DNA from: Gymnorhina tibicen
Lineage: Eukaryota > Chordata > Aves > Passeriformes > Artamidae
Assembly (NCBI GenBank): GCA_013399875.1
Contig: VXAZ01006319.1
Coordinates: 1,267-65,266, forward strand
Length of the DNA stretch: 64,000 nucleotides
Reading direction: 5' to 3'
The notes under the pieces are model-generated. The model saw nothing but the letters and a program-made list of their open reading frames with translations. It was not told where the DNA came from and ran no database searches. How positions within the stretch are numbered: the stretch's first letter is position 1; each line of letters opens with the position of its first letter. This document shows positions 41,132-54,200 of this stretch, one piece after another. The translations under genes were made by a program, and so were the position numbers.

Positions 41132-41278
41132 GTGATCTTTACATACTTCTGGGTTAGACTGTGCATACCCCCTCTGGGCAATTCTTGTAAACTATACTCC
41201 TGTTTTGAATGTTAAACTTGTGTTTCTAAAGTTTAATTTTGAAATGTTGGGATGGTTCAGTTTATGTATTTGAACTAC

Positions 41279-41284
41279 AATAAA
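41279..41284 (+). terminator. TCERG1: TCERG1 distal poly(A) signal AATAAA
   Basis: Canonical hexamer followed by GT/T-rich sequence (about 41318-41355). Probable main 3' end of the gene. Confidence 0.7.
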
Positions 41285-41305
41285 CCAACCCTTTTTATAT
41301 ATGGA

Positions 41306-43344
41306 TTGTACAGGCCTAATCCCAATTTCTGTTGGATTTTGTTGGACTTGTGAATTTATGAGTAAAGCAAACGACTGAAGTGATACTGCCTACATTCTTG
41401 GCTGTGTTTGGCAGAACAGGGCCTGTGGCACTGAGCAGCGTGGGGTCAGCATGTGGGCAAGGGGGGCGAGCAGAATGATTTTCCATTGTTTTGTCTGTTG
41501 CTTAAACATGAGCTGGCAGGGCTTGCAGAGCCCGTTTTTTTCTGCTGCTTGTGTTCACACGCGTCTCTTGCTCTGAGAGGAGGGCGGGGGCAGGAGTCCC
41601 TTCCTCACCCTGACAAGTGATTTCTTGTCAGCAGTTGGTGTTGGTGGCCAGGGCCAGGGCTTGCAGGCTGAGCAGCACGAGAGAGGGGTTTGTTTGACAA
41701 AAATTGGGACAGCCTGGGGGGACTTGTGCTGCTGACAGTGGAATGTGGTGCTCCTAGTGAGAGCTTATGCCCTAAAGTCAGGGCAAGTGTCCCTCCCCTC
41801 CTGGTGTCTGCCCCTTCCATTGGTGTGGGGGTACCCAACCCATCTGAAACCAGTGTCGGTCGATGCCTTTGCTGGGAGTGGAGGTGGAGTCATGAGGATT
41901 GTAGCTGGGTAGGGCCAAAAGTGTGAGACCCTGTGGGACATGTAGCTCCCACCCGGAAAGTACAACCACAGCTGGCCAGGGAGGCTTGCAGGGCGAGGGA
42001 GCCCCAGCTGGGGTGTGGGACAGTCTCCCTGTGTGACAGCTCAGCTCAGCTGCCAGTACAGAGCTCTCTGAATCCCCAGCACAGGGTGGGCACAGGGGGA
42101 CCCCACTGCCCTCCCCACATCCGACGTGGCCCATCTGCCCCTGCCAGCCAGCACAGTGCCCTCGGGTGTGGCCGTGGTCGTGTCTGGGACGCAGGCGGTG
42201 CCCAGAGCAGGACACTGTGCTGAGAGTTGTGTCCCGGTGCCCACTCCCTGGCTCTGCCAGTAAATGAATTTCCTCTTGCTCAACACAGCCCAGTGCAAAG
42301 CTGTGTGTTTGTTACAGCTGGCTTAGAATATTGTGAACTTGTTCATTAAATAAGAGGGCTATTAATTTTAATTGATCTGGATTATGGAGACCAGATGTTC
42401 ATTAAGATTTATTTATTTGCTTATTCTGTGGCTAAAGCAGTCATGCCCACGTGCAGGGCTCCTGGCTGGGGGGGTGCTGCTGTTGGACCATGGAGCTGGT
42501 CCCCCCTGCAGCCCCTTAGGCAGAGTCCCCTGTGTCCCTGAGGTAGGGGGACAGCCCGTGGAATCCTCATCCAGAGAGAAGGCTGGGCTTAAGGGATGCT
42601 GACAACTTTCCTGGCACCATTCCTATTGCAGCCCAGGAGGTCCCCTGGCTGGCCCTGCTCTCTGTGGCCAAGCACTCACAGCAGAGCAGAATTTAAGTTT
42701 GCTTGGATTTAAGAAAGGGAAGGAAACTCTGCTTTTGAAAAAAGCTGAACTTGGTTCTGCCCTGCAGAGCAACCAGAGCCAACAACCCAGAGTGTGCTGC
42801 ACCCCAAGGAGCAGAGCCAGGGCTGGGTTCCTGCTGTTTCAGTTGATTAAGGTCCTGCAGCTAATGTGAAGGTAAATGAGTGTCTGAGGAACATCGCCCT
42901 GACCGCACAGTCCGTGCCCTGCAGCTGCTAATTGAGGGCTGCTGTTTAAATTCATCACCAGGAGCAGCCCAGAATGAGGGCAGTGACTGGGGAGGAGCCG
43001 GCAGCTCCTTCCAGGGCTGTATCAAGTACCGAGGTTCGTCCTGTGCAGTGGGGGACCTGCAAGTGCTCCCACTCCCACATTGCACAGTGCCCCACTGTCC
43101 TGCGCCCTCAGAGGGACCCAGGATCCCTGGGGTCTCGGGGATCCCTGGTCACTCCTCATCAGCACGGCCCTGGCAGCCACCCTCAGCCCAGGAGCCTTTA
43201 GACACGGCAGAGCCACCGTCCCCCGCGCGAGAGGCACACCAGGCATCGACTCCACGCAGACACGTTTGGGACAACTTTACTTCTGACACCGCAGCGCAGG
43301 CTTTCCTTACAGAACCAAAAAAGAGCATTTTCTTATAAAATGGT
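41306..43344. other. Tail-to-tail intergenic interval, no gene
   Basis: About 2 kb between the predicted poly(A) sites of two converging genes. The longest ORFs are under 155 codons and show no membrane-protein character. In human the single-exon receptor gene GPR151 (about 420 codons) lies between TCERG1 and PPP2R2B; nothing of that kind is here. Confidence 0.7.
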
Positions 43345-43361
43345 TCGTTTACTCTTGCTAT

Positions 43362-43367
43362 TTTATT
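43362..43367 (-). terminator. PPP2R2B: PPP2R2B distal poly(A) signal AATAAA
   Basis: TTTATT on the + strand, read as AATAAA on the gene strand, with T/G-rich sequence 40-60 bases beyond. Candidate for the end of the longest transcript. Confidence 0.5.
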
Positions 43368-43819
43368 TTACCATTTCATTTTTTAAAAAAGTTACTCCTG
43401 AAAGCCATCCCTTGGAATAAATCCGTAAGCCAGTGCACTTTGTTCTTCCCTTGGGATGACTCCTCCGAAAGTGGCGCGGGGGGCCCCTGCCTCCAACCAG
43501 CTCCTGGTTTTCCACGCAGTTCATGAGCTCTGTGGGTGTGTAGCAGTTCCTTTCCCTGGCTGGGACATGCCACGATCCTCATGGTGCCCGCAGAGAGGCT
43601 GTCCCGGGGGACACCTGGCCCTCGGTGACTCGTGTCCCGGTCCCTGAAGGCCTTGGGTGCTGGGGGTGCCGGCTGCCCCCACGGCAGGGATGGCAACAGG
43701 GTCGCTCACCCTTGTGGAGCCACTGCCAAAGTGACGGTGTTGAACTTCGTAATTGACTTCATTTGCTTCTTGCTGCAGGAGCAGTTTTCAGATTTACAGA
43801 AAATCCAGTCAATCTTTTT

Positions 43820-43825
43820 TTTATT
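43820..43825 (-). terminator. PPP2R2B: PPP2R2B middle candidate poly(A) signal
   Basis: AATAAA followed by an A run on the gene strand; use not determinable. Confidence 0.35.
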
Positions 43826-43912
43826 GAACAGTTGCTCAAGTAAAGAGGGACCTGACCAATCTGTAGAGTAGAAAGAGGCAGCCTCGCCATGCAAAGAGAA
43901 AGAGTTACTGGT

Positions 43913-43918
43913 TTTATT
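43913..43918 (-). terminator. PPP2R2B: PPP2R2B proximal candidate poly(A) signal
   Basis: AATAAA formed at the end of an AAT repeat on the gene strand; may be only a product of the microsatellite. Confidence 0.3.
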
Positions 43919-43946
43919 ATTATTATCATTGTTATTATAATGTAGG
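43914..43946. repeat. Imperfect (ATT)n microsatellite
   Basis: About ten imperfect ATT units, interrupted by ATC and GTT, within the PPP2R2B 3' UTR. Confidence 0.75.
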
Positions 43947-44040
43947 ACTGCAGACAGCCTCTCTCTGACACAGTCAGGAGCTAACAGCAATATACAGTTG
44001 GACTCTTTTTAGGTCATAAATTAGCAACTTTTACTTTATC

Positions 44041-44105
44041 TTTAAAAAAATTGAATAAATAAATAAATTAATTAAAAAAGAGAGAAAGAGAGAGATAGAG
44101 ACAGT
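44041..44105. repeat. (AAAT)n followed by (GA)n microsatellite
   Basis: An A-rich/AAAT run passes directly into an AGAGA run, inside the PPP2R2B 3' UTR. Confidence 0.85.
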
Positions 44106-44959
44106 CGGTCACGACATGCAAGAGCTCACAACAGAACGAGGAAAATGACCAAAGCAAAGCCCAGAACTGCAGCAGAGCCCAGGGTTGGTTTGGTTTGCGA
44201 TCAATGCAGGTCGGAAGCATCGTTTATAAAGGTATTTCATATACCAAAGAAGGCACCACAGTATCTACAAAGCCAAATCCTCAGGAAGGTTCTGGGGGCT
44301 GGGGGGCAACCTGGCTGGAGCAGACACATCTGGGGGTGAAGCACATACCCCCCCCCTTAAGCTTGTCCATTGCAAAACTGAACTTTTCCATTTTACGTTT
44401 GGTTTTGCTGTCTCTGTTGGTAGAACACAAAATAATTGTAATAAAAAGACAAATGTGGATAACGGCAAAAGGAGGCAACATTCCAATCTTCAACACAACA
44501 GGTGGAATATTTCTGGGATCAGGTTTAAAGCAATTGGAGTGGGACCACTGCCACTAGAGCTGGCCAGAGGCCACGCTGTGCTACCCCGTCAATCCCTTCC
44601 CCAGCCGACAGCCCCCTCCGCATCACCCCCTCAGCCATCGGCAGAGTGTCACTGCCACCCCAGCACTGCCCGGGGACACGCCTGGGGACATGGGCCAGCC
44701 AGGCCTGACATCCTCACACTGCCCTGAGAGAAGTCTCAGCTCTCCCCATGGAAATCTGGTGTCTGGGGGGTGCCCGCAGTGGCCCCTGGGCCGGGGTGCC
44801 CCAGTGCTCCTCTGCACAACCGCGATCTGCAGAGCAGGAACGGAACAAAGAACAGGAGGGAAAGGAAAACAAAAAAAGAAAGAAAGAAAAGGAACAGTTG
44901 AAACTGTGTGTTGACTGGTATCAGTACATGAGACTCCTAAAGTAGAACACCTGGTTCTC

Positions 44960-45239
44960 CTAGTTAACTTTGTCCTGGAATATGTACAGGTTGTTCGTGG
45001 CTGCCACAGCGATGATGTTCTCGGAGGGGTGCCAAGCTGTGTGCAGGATCTTTTTGCTAAAGTCCAGACTGTCCACGCTGATCTCGTCTTTCCTGCGCTT
45101 TCCACCCACACAGACCTTGCGGGGTTTGAGGATGGCACGGGGTTTGCTGTTCTCCCGCGACGCCTCCAGCGTCACATCGCGCTTGGTGTTGCGGTCGAAC
45201 ATGCGGAAGAAGTTGTTGTAGGAGCCGGTCATGATGACA
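44960..45239 (-). CDS. PPP2R2B: PPP2R2B last exon (residues 351-443)
   Basis: Begins by completing Ser, then [40 protein letters not shown] and ends [11 protein letters not shown] before TAG. Acceptor CCGTTGCAG. It forms the last propeller blades. Confidence 0.97.
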
Positions 45240-48200
45240 CTGCAACGGGGAAGGACGGATGATTTTCACACCTTTTCAGAACCAAACTGCTGGTGACAAG
45301 AGGCAGACTGAACATTCAGAGGCATAATGAGATTTGGGTAAGCGCTGGAATTTGGCTCAGGCCTAGCTGTGCCTTGTCAGCTCACTCTGACGGCTCAGAC
45401 AAAAAACCATGACAGCCCTGCCAGGGGCTTACACACTTCCTGCCACCCAGCTTGGTGTGAGTCCCACCTGGATACCGTTAGCCCCAGATTTTGGCAGTCG
45501 GGAGCTAAACCCATTACCACCTTCCTCCAGCTGCGGGTGACAGAGAGGCGGAACTGATTCTGTCCAGGAGAGAGCGGGGACGCTCAGCCATCCCCACCTG
45601 TGTACGGGCTGCAGGTGTGGATGGTCCCTGCTGCACCTCTCCAGACCCCGCACCCAGCCAAAGGGCAGAGAAGGGGCTGCCAAGGGGCCGTGGGACCCCT
45701 TGGGCCGAACCAAAGCGAGCATCCCTGGGCTGAACGCAGCCACGCTGCCACGTGCTCACCTGTCAGACCCGTTCCAGACGCACTCGAACTTGTCAAAGAT
45801 GCAGTCGTTCTCGTAGAGCGAGCAGAGCTTGCTCCGCAGGTAGTCGTGGACCTGCCGGTGGGAGGGACAGGATGAGGCCCCCACACTGACCAGCACAGCC
45901 CTGGGACTGGCAGACTCAGCCTGGCTCGCTGGGGGCTGGCACGCCCAGCCCAGCACCGCGCTGACCAAGCCAAGCTGGCAGCGCTGGGCACTGCCCGGCA
46001 TCCTGTGCCCTCCCACAGCCGCCCTTCTTCTCTAAGCACCTCCAGCCACACCCCACACATGGCTTGGGCACCACCAGGCAGTGCCAGGGGACATCCCCTG
46101 GCAAAGGGTGACAGTGACAGGGCTACTGCTCTGCACAAGGCCTCCCCCCCGGCTCTCCCGGCTGCCAGCACCTGAGCTTCCTCTCCTCACCCACCCCCAG
46201 CCTGGGGACACGGTGACAACTCACCAGGCCACTTGAGCCCACATTTAACAACTGTTTGCTTTCCACCATCTACAGGCATAAAGCTCCCACACGTCAGGTG
46301 TGTACCTGCCGCTCCTGCCACTGGCCCAGAGTGTGGCTCAGGAAGGAACCCAGCGGGTGCCCCACTGCTGCGTGCACCTGGCTGTGCCACACTCACCTGG
46401 TAGGTCTCAATGGGCCGGTTCTCCATGTTCAAGTCCCACACCTTGACAGTGAGGTAGTCCCGGGTCATGATGTACCTTCCACTGTGGCTGAATTTGACAT
46501 CAGAGATTGAGGAGATGATCTCAGAAAAAAATGACCGGTTACTTGGGTCTTCAGGCTCTTCAAAAACTGTGTAAGAGGAAACAACAAGCCCTAGCATTAG
46601 CTGAGGTGGGAGCTCCCTGATCTCAGGCCAGGGATATGCCTGTCCCGGCACCACAGGAAGCTTCTGGGAGGGAGCACTCGCACGGTGCCGTACCCAGCAC
46701 CCACATGTGCTTAGGTTTATCACCCCCTCACCAAGCCCTGGGGCTCCAGTATAGTGGGAAAAATGTCTGAAATGCCCATATAAATTATCTCTACAGTCCA
46801 GAAAAGGTACTGCCCACAGCAGGACCCAGAGCTGCGGCCTTTCATCACTGGCAGAAACCTGGAGGCTTTTTCAATAGAAAAAGTGATAGCAACAAGAAAA
46901 AATAAAGATCTCAGGCAGCCAGAAAGCAGCTGAACCCAGGATGTGTCTCTGTTGCTCTTAACAGGGCAGTCATGAGGCACTGGTCTCCTTGTGAGGGCTC
47001 TGTCCCTGGGTGCCTCTGGGAACGGGCAGCAGGGCCATGGCCACTGCTCTGCTGCGGATTGTGTGGACCCTCCTGGGTCCTTGCACTGGCAGCAGCAGGG
47101 GCTCTGCTGGCACTGGGGTCCCAGCACACAGCACCCACGACCAGGGTCCCAGCACACACACAGACACAGGATGGGGGTCCCAGCACACAGCTGGTGCTGC
47201 CCAGTCCCCGAGTGGGTCTGTGAACCAAAGCCAGTGGCCGGGCAGGGCAGGGGCTTGGGGCAGCTATTTTTGCTTTGGGCTGAAGGCTTTTGTGTGGCTT
47301 TGCTCCTGCTGCAGAAGCAGATCTGGGCTGCTGAGCTCATGGAAAGGATTTCTGAGCACTAATTCTCTCTTACACAACAAACCTACTTTCTCTGGCACTG
47401 AGCGGGTGCTGCCCTGCCCGCACCAGCTGCCTCTGCCAGCTCCCTCCTTCCGCAGCAGCCTTCCCAGCTCCCTCTCCATGGGGAGCAGACTGAACCCTGA
47501 GATGGCCTGAAAGGCTGCGCTGTCCGTGGGATGATCCTGCTGCTCAGGGGATCCTTTCTGCCCCGTGCCCGGGCATCAGCAGCGTGGCTGGGGCTCATCC
47601 AAAGGCAGCACTGTCGGCCACGTACAGAGAGGACGGATTGTTGTGGGGACACTCCGGCAGTGTCAGAGGGTGAAGCTGCAGCTGTCGGTTACCTGATCGC
47701 AGCAGCTTCTTATTTCTACCCAAAGCTGAAGATGCTTTCAGCAAAGAACAACCGTCCAGCAGCGCTGCAGCACCACAGACAGCAGGGCAAGGAGGAAGCA
47801 GAGCAGGTCCTGGGGGAAGTGGGCTGCGCCTTGAGCCTGCAGCTCAGGAGCTTGGCAGGTACAATCACAAGTGGCTCTTCAAGAAAACAAGTGGAAAGCC
47901 CAATGCCTTTTGCTATCTGGAAATAACTGCAGAACCCCAACAGGGCTTTTCCTCGCTTTTCCATATCCTTTCCGAACAGGATGGCTTTTCCTGGCAGTAT
48001 CAGCTGCTCCTGCAATCCCACATCACTGTCTCCGAGCCTGTCTCCAGCCCTGACAGCTCAGTAGTGGCTGCACATTGACATCCCTGCGACCCCTTGGACC
48101 CAAAACATCACCACGGTGGTTTTAACCTGCTCCCCCAAAGGTGTGGGGCCAAGACTCAGGGGAAGGTGCTCCTCTCAGGGACAGGCAGAGGTGTGTGAGG

Positions 48201-51200
48201 GTGTGTGAGGGGACCGCAGCCTGGCACACCAGGGGGAGAAGGGGACGAGGTGCTAGGGCAGACCCAAGCCCAGGTAGGTCTCCACACTCCTTTTTTTGTT
48301 CTCTTTTAACCCAAGGGGCCCGTGGTGGCCTCACTCACACTTGGCGTGGCGGTCGCAGAGGGCAGCGGTGCGCATGTCGCACAGGCGGATGGTGCCCTTG
48401 CTGCTGCTGTACACGAAGGTGTTGCAGTGGTGCGGGTGGAACTCGGCGGCCGTGATCACCTCCGTCAGCTCCTCCATGTTGGCCGGCTTGATGTCCACGA
48501 TGTCTGGCAAGGCTGGTCAAGGAGCCCGCGCAGCCCAGCCCAGACCCCCGCGCCCCGGGGCTTGCCCTCACCCCGTGCAAACCGCGTGCTCCGGGCAGGC
48601 ACCAGCGCCGTGGGCAGAACCGCAGCACGGGGGGACCAGCTCACAGCAGCGCGGGGAAAGCCGACGTCCGGCGGGTCTTCTGCTCAGCTGGGAACCCCAG
48701 CCCTGGTACCATGGCTGGAAGACCCTCTGTGGGGCATGAGACCTGATCTGCCCACACACCCCAGGCCTCAGTAAATGTCTTTTAGTGCAACATTGTGCAT
48801 GGTGAGTAACCACACTGAAAACAGCCATGGCAGCAAAGCCCAGGGCACAACCACCAACAGAAAACTCCCAAGTCCCTCGGGCCATATGAATTCCCTGAGG
48901 TTTGACACGGATTTAGTGCTCCTCACCCTGATCCTTGAAAATAAGCAGGCACCACAGCCCTGCTCTCCTGCAGCCACTCAGAGCTCCCACAGCCACATGC
49001 CTGTGACTGCCGAAATCCTCTCCATCTGCCTAAACCATGCCCCAGGGATTTCTCAGCAGGAAACACCATATAAATATCACCAGTGATTCGTGCCCTGTGT
49101 TATTATTTCCGATGTGGCTGTTACAAGGGTGACTGCCACAACCTCATTTGTAGAGCGGTGACTGGCAGCCTGTCACCCGCTGCAGGGTGTAACGGGGACT
49201 GCACCATTAGTGCTTCCATCTTCCCCAAGGCATCTGTCTCCTCCATCACCTGCAGATCCCCCTCCCTCCGCCTGCCCCACCAGACCCTGCGGGCAAATTC
49301 AGAAATGTGTCACCCACACATCGGGTGACAGCAGCAGCGGTGGCAATGCCAGCTGAGCCCTGTGCCGTGGAGGGAGCGGCTCCATGTGACTGCTGGATGC
49401 ATCGTCTGCACACAGCCTGGCAGAGGTGAGAGGGCAGTGCCTCGATAACGACACATGGGACTGGGGACCTCCAGCACCCTGCAGTCAGGTGCACAGCAGG
49501 CAGCACTATTTCGTACTCCTGAACCCCGCCAGCCTTGCCAGAGGGGGAAGCTCCCGTACCGAGGCACCACAAGCGGGTGTGGGGCTGAGCCAGCTGCTGC
49601 ACTGCGCTCTGTCCCCACGCCCATGGGCACGGGCACGGGCACGGGCACGGCCCTGCCGCTTCCCTTGGGGCTGCACCTCACTGGGACCCCGGGCCGTCCT
49701 CCGAGCCACACACGCCAAAGGATACTAAAACTTTGATTTGTGATTTCAAAATTCCACAGGTTTATCCTCAGGTCATCCGCTGACATGTAGGTCTCGTAGT
49801 CGCTGTTGACGGAGATGGAGTTGATGTGGTAGGTGTGTGCGTTGGCGAACACCCTCCGGGGAGTGGCCTCCACCATCAGGTCCATGGGCCGAAGCACGGG
49901 CACCTGCGGGATGAGGAGCAGAGCGTCCGTGCCCAGGGACAGGGTCCAGCACCTGGCACGGGGGGATGCCCTTACAGGGTCCCACAGAGCTCTGGCTGCC
50001 AGTGCTTCTACCCACCCACTCCTAACAGGCTCTCTCCAGGGAAACCTAATGCCTTTCCAAGTGTATGACAGGAGGACAAGCAGACCCAAAAGCCATCTAA
50101 TTTTGAGAGAGGCTCCAAAATTAGAGCACAATGAAGCAGTGAGAGCCAAGTAGACCAGGTTCTAATCTTGATCTTGCTGCAGCAACTGTTCCAGCTTTGA
50201 AACAAAACAACAACCAAAAAACCTCTTCTGCCTCGTTTTGTCACTGTTAGCTGGGATCTGAAATTCCTGGAGCATTTCTGACAGAAACAGATTTCTTGAG
50301 AAAGCCAGGTCAGCACATTTTGTCTTTAAACTTTTTTCGCATTTGTCTCACAGTGAAGTGATGGAGGTAAGAGATGAGAAGGGACAGAGAGAGGGACACA
50401 CAGGCAAGGACAGAGGGAAGGACCAGGAACAGAGCTGTGGGTGTTTGCCTTTACATAAAGGAGCATAACCCATCGGGGGATGGGGAGATGCAGCGGGGAC
50501 CATGTGTGTGAGGAGTGGGGTCAGTAATAACTTTGGACACAGCGCTCTGAAGGCAACTTAATACACCGGGAATGTGTCAGTCCATGCTCCTGCTCGCCAG
50601 TGAGCTGTTCCCTCCAGCTACTTCATTACTTGTATTATCTGTGTGCTGCCTGAAGAGATTTCCCATGGCTGCAGAGGTGGGAGTGACAGCCAGCTCGAGT
50701 GACACGAGAGCACTGGTGCTGCCAGCTCAGAGCCTGAGCCTAATGTGACGAGCCTGCCCGCTAATTCCACCTGACACAGCCAATGATGCATCGTTTGCGC
50801 TGACGGATTCTGCTCCGCCAGCCGGGGCCGGGGCCGGCGGCTCGCGCCCCGCTCGGGACCGGCTGTCAGCCCCACCGTCGGAGCTGTGGCCGTGCAGAGA
50901 GAAGGGTTCAGTGACCACGCTGGGCCTGGCTGGGCAGGGAAACAAGCACAGCAAGGGCTGGGGCAGGGGATTCTGCTCAGCGAGAGGACTCTGCGTGGCC
51001 CAGCACAGCTCGTGGTCAGGCCCCGGGCTGGTTCCTGTCCCCAGTCTGGGCAGTCCGGGCTGACACCAGCACCACGGCACCCGCAGCTCCCGGTGCCCCA
51101 GCACGGTTCCCTACTCGTGGCAGCCACTCACAACCACAGAGCTACGACAAACTCTTACACCAAGAACGTTCTCCACACATTCTCCACATTCTCCGTTCAG

Positions 51201-54200
51201 AGCCAAGTCCTGGGGAGACGTTTTTATGTCTGGGACTTGGCCTGTCACCAGGTAAAACCCCACAAGAGGGACAAACCTGGTTATCCATGAGTGGTTTGCT
51301 AAAGCAGGAATTTTATCTGCTACAGTGGCAAGAATCTGCACTGAAATATGGAAACCAGCGTGCCCACGTGCTGCAAGCTTCCGCTTAAGGGTATCTATCA
51401 GCAATGAGGATTTAATCCTGAAAGCACTGAAACTTTGAGGCAGGAGCAGTCAGGAATTTGCTGGGAGCAGATGATGAGCTCATTCCCCAACAGCAGCACA
51501 GGGATGCTGCAGCACAGGGGACCCTGGCTCGGGACAGCCAAGGGGAGCAGCTGCCCAGCCAGGCCTCAGCCACAGTGGAGACACCAACAAATGGGGCAAT
51601 GTGACAGCAACTGGAACTGGGTCTTGTGTTTTTTCGAAGCAGGCACAGGCCAAGTCAGCGTCTGCCCAACCCACCCAGCTCAACCAGCAGTGCCACAGCA
51701 ACCCTGAACAGCAGAGACCTTGCACATCCCTGCTCCAGCTCCAGAGCCCACCTCAGGGCAGGCTCTGGTGTCACACACACACATTATTAAATGATAATTC
51801 AGTGTAACAAAGCGCATCAAGTACACAAAAAGACTGTCAAAGAAAATGAAACACTAATAAATTCAATTACTTTCTGTTTTCAGGAAGGGGGGCAATGCCA
51901 GTCACTTTTCATTTAAAACAAAGTAAGTCTTAATTTTGATTCCTGCTTTTAGCAAGTACCCCCTGCAGAAGACGTCCCAGTCACTCTGAGCACACACAAC
52001 ACTTGATTCCTCTCCCTGTGTCCGGTGAAGGCTCCCCCTGTCCTTAATTAATGAGACACTAACCCTTTCTTGAGCTGTGAAACTCATTTTCTCGATGGCT
52101 GGGGTGGAGAGGGCTGGCACGTCCCGGCCCCTTCCTACCACTGCTACTGCGCGTCCTCCTGCCACCTCCAGCCCTGAGTGAAGGCCCACAGCGCGGGGGA
52201 CGTGGTGTCAGTGATTGCCCCCATCCCCATCAGGCTTCCCCTTTCATTGTCTGTCATGTTGACTGTCACCGAATGCTCCCTGCAGAAAAGCTCTACGTGG
52301 CTGAGCTCTCCATGTCATTCACAGTGCCACGATGGACGTGGCCTGTGGAATCACAGAGATTCCGTGTCTCTCAGGAATGCCTCCTCCTCTGCCACATGGC
52401 AGCAGCATCAGCAAAACACAGGTCAATCTACGGGGGAAAGGATCAAGGACTCCGCTCCTGGGATGGCACAGTCACCAATGTCCCAAAGCCCATGGCCCAC
52501 ATGAGCCAGGTTTGAGCTGCCCCTTACTGGGGGTCAGGTGGGGACATGGAACTCCCATACAGCCCTGCACCAGGATGGGACCCAACCCCCTGCGTGCAAG
52601 GTGAAAGCAATGCTGGGAATCCTCATAGAACACGCCAGAGGCCAGAAATTCCCAAAGGGTGCGAATATGACAGGGCTGACTGCACTGGGACCACTCACAC
52701 GTTTCTGTGCACTGGAGAGGAAGATTTTGCTGCCAGCTACCTTCATGGAAACCCTCTGGGCACAATGGACTGCACTGGACTTACGCTGAAATCCCAGCCT
52801 GAGCCAGAGCAGTGGCCATGAGAAGTCCCAGTAAATAATCCACGAGGTGTCTGCCCCATCCCCACCTTGCCAGGGTGACCACTGCAGCCACTGCTCTGTG
52901 GTTACCGGACAGGTGCGGCAGAGCTGGCTGCAGGCAGCTTACCCTGCGACCTGCTGATGGGCACCACTGCGCCCACCTTGACCAGCCAGGCTCTGAGCTG
53001 GCACACGGCGAGAGCTTTCCTCGCTCCTGTGTGCACAGCAGGACACACGTCCCCCTCTGGGGACAGGGGCGGCGGCAGTGCCGGGCCAGCGCTGCGGGCA
53101 CCCGCGCAGCGCCGCTCGCCCACACCAGCACGGCCAGCGCTCAGCGTGCCCCACAGCCTCGCACAGGATTTGGTCAAGTGGGATTAGTCGAGCTGAAGCT
53201 CGGATTGACCCCAGCCTTGAGTCTCCGAGAAGGAAACTGTAATCCGGTCCCTGGCAAATCAGGGAGCATAGCAAGCGCTCAGGGATAAATCCAGTGAGTT
53301 TTCCACCCGCCCCAGCAGCTGAGCTCCTCCAGCAGCTGAGCTCCTCCAGGCACACTGCCCAGCATTCGTTTCCTACCTACATAAGGTACATTCTGTGACT
53401 GCCCAATGCCACCTCAAGATTAGTATTTTGCAGAGGAAATGAGCATCAAACACTGTTTTCATGGCAGACTGACAACTTCACACTGCTCAGAATTTTGTCA
53501 CATTCAACCTGCCCTGTGACATGCAGAAGGGACCTTCCTGCAGGAGGACAAAGCCGCTGCCTCACTGCTTGTCCACGCAGCTGACGGAGCTGCTGCTTCC
53601 GTCTCTTGTCCCTGCCTTGCCACTGAAATGCTCTGCGGAGCCCATACAAGGAAAAGAGGCAAATCTCTTTGCTGAGGCAGAAGGGCAGCAGCAGCAGCAG
53701 CACAGCAGACCTCCTCCGAGGCCTCTCCCATCACAGCCACTCTGGGGCTGCTGTCAGGGGAAGCAGATGCAGCGGGGCACAGCACAGCCTTCCTAGGAAA
53801 CTGTGCACAGGGGCCGAGAAATCTGAGTGCTTCGGCAAAATGGGAGATACAAACCAGGATTTATGATGGAACTTGCTGGAACTGAGAAGGTGAAGTGGCA
53901 GCTCTTAAGAGAGGGCTCTGTGACAGCTACAACCACGAAGAAGCAGGCACACAATGGCCCTGCCCACGGCAGCGCCCAGTGCCCCCGGCTCCTGGCAGGG
54001 TGTGCTTGGGGTGTCAGACCTGCTGTGCTGTGAGGGACCAAAGCAAACACACCCTCTCTTTAAAAAGGTTTAAGCCCTGACTATTATCTGTGTTAATGAT
54101 CTCCTACATACGTCCCATGGCACAGGTACAGCGGGTGGTACTCGGGAGCACGCCGAGGCTGTTACACAAGGTCACAGGGCTGCAGCTATTAGACTGGGGG

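Larger units (their letters stand above)
40402..41305 (+). other. TCERG1: TCERG1 3' UTR
   Basis: About 0.9 kb after the stop. Two AATAAA hexamers are present. The distal one is followed by a GT/T-rich stretch near 41320-41350, typical of a cleavage-stimulating element, so the 3' end is placed at about 41305. The exact cleavage site is not visible. Confidence 0.7.
43345..44959 (-). other. PPP2R2B: PPP2R2B 3' UTR
   Basis: About 1.6 kb downstream of the stop on the - strand, with three candidate AATAAA hexamers. It contains an (ATT)n stretch at about 43914-43946 and A/T plus GA microsatellites at 44041-44105. The outer limit is set by the most distal hexamer and is approximate. Confidence 0.6.

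Noticed and set aside
49310..50149. 279-codon ORF on the - strand taken as one gene
   Set aside because: Only 49726-49903 is real, as one PPP2R2B exon; the rest reads into introns past well-defined splice sites.
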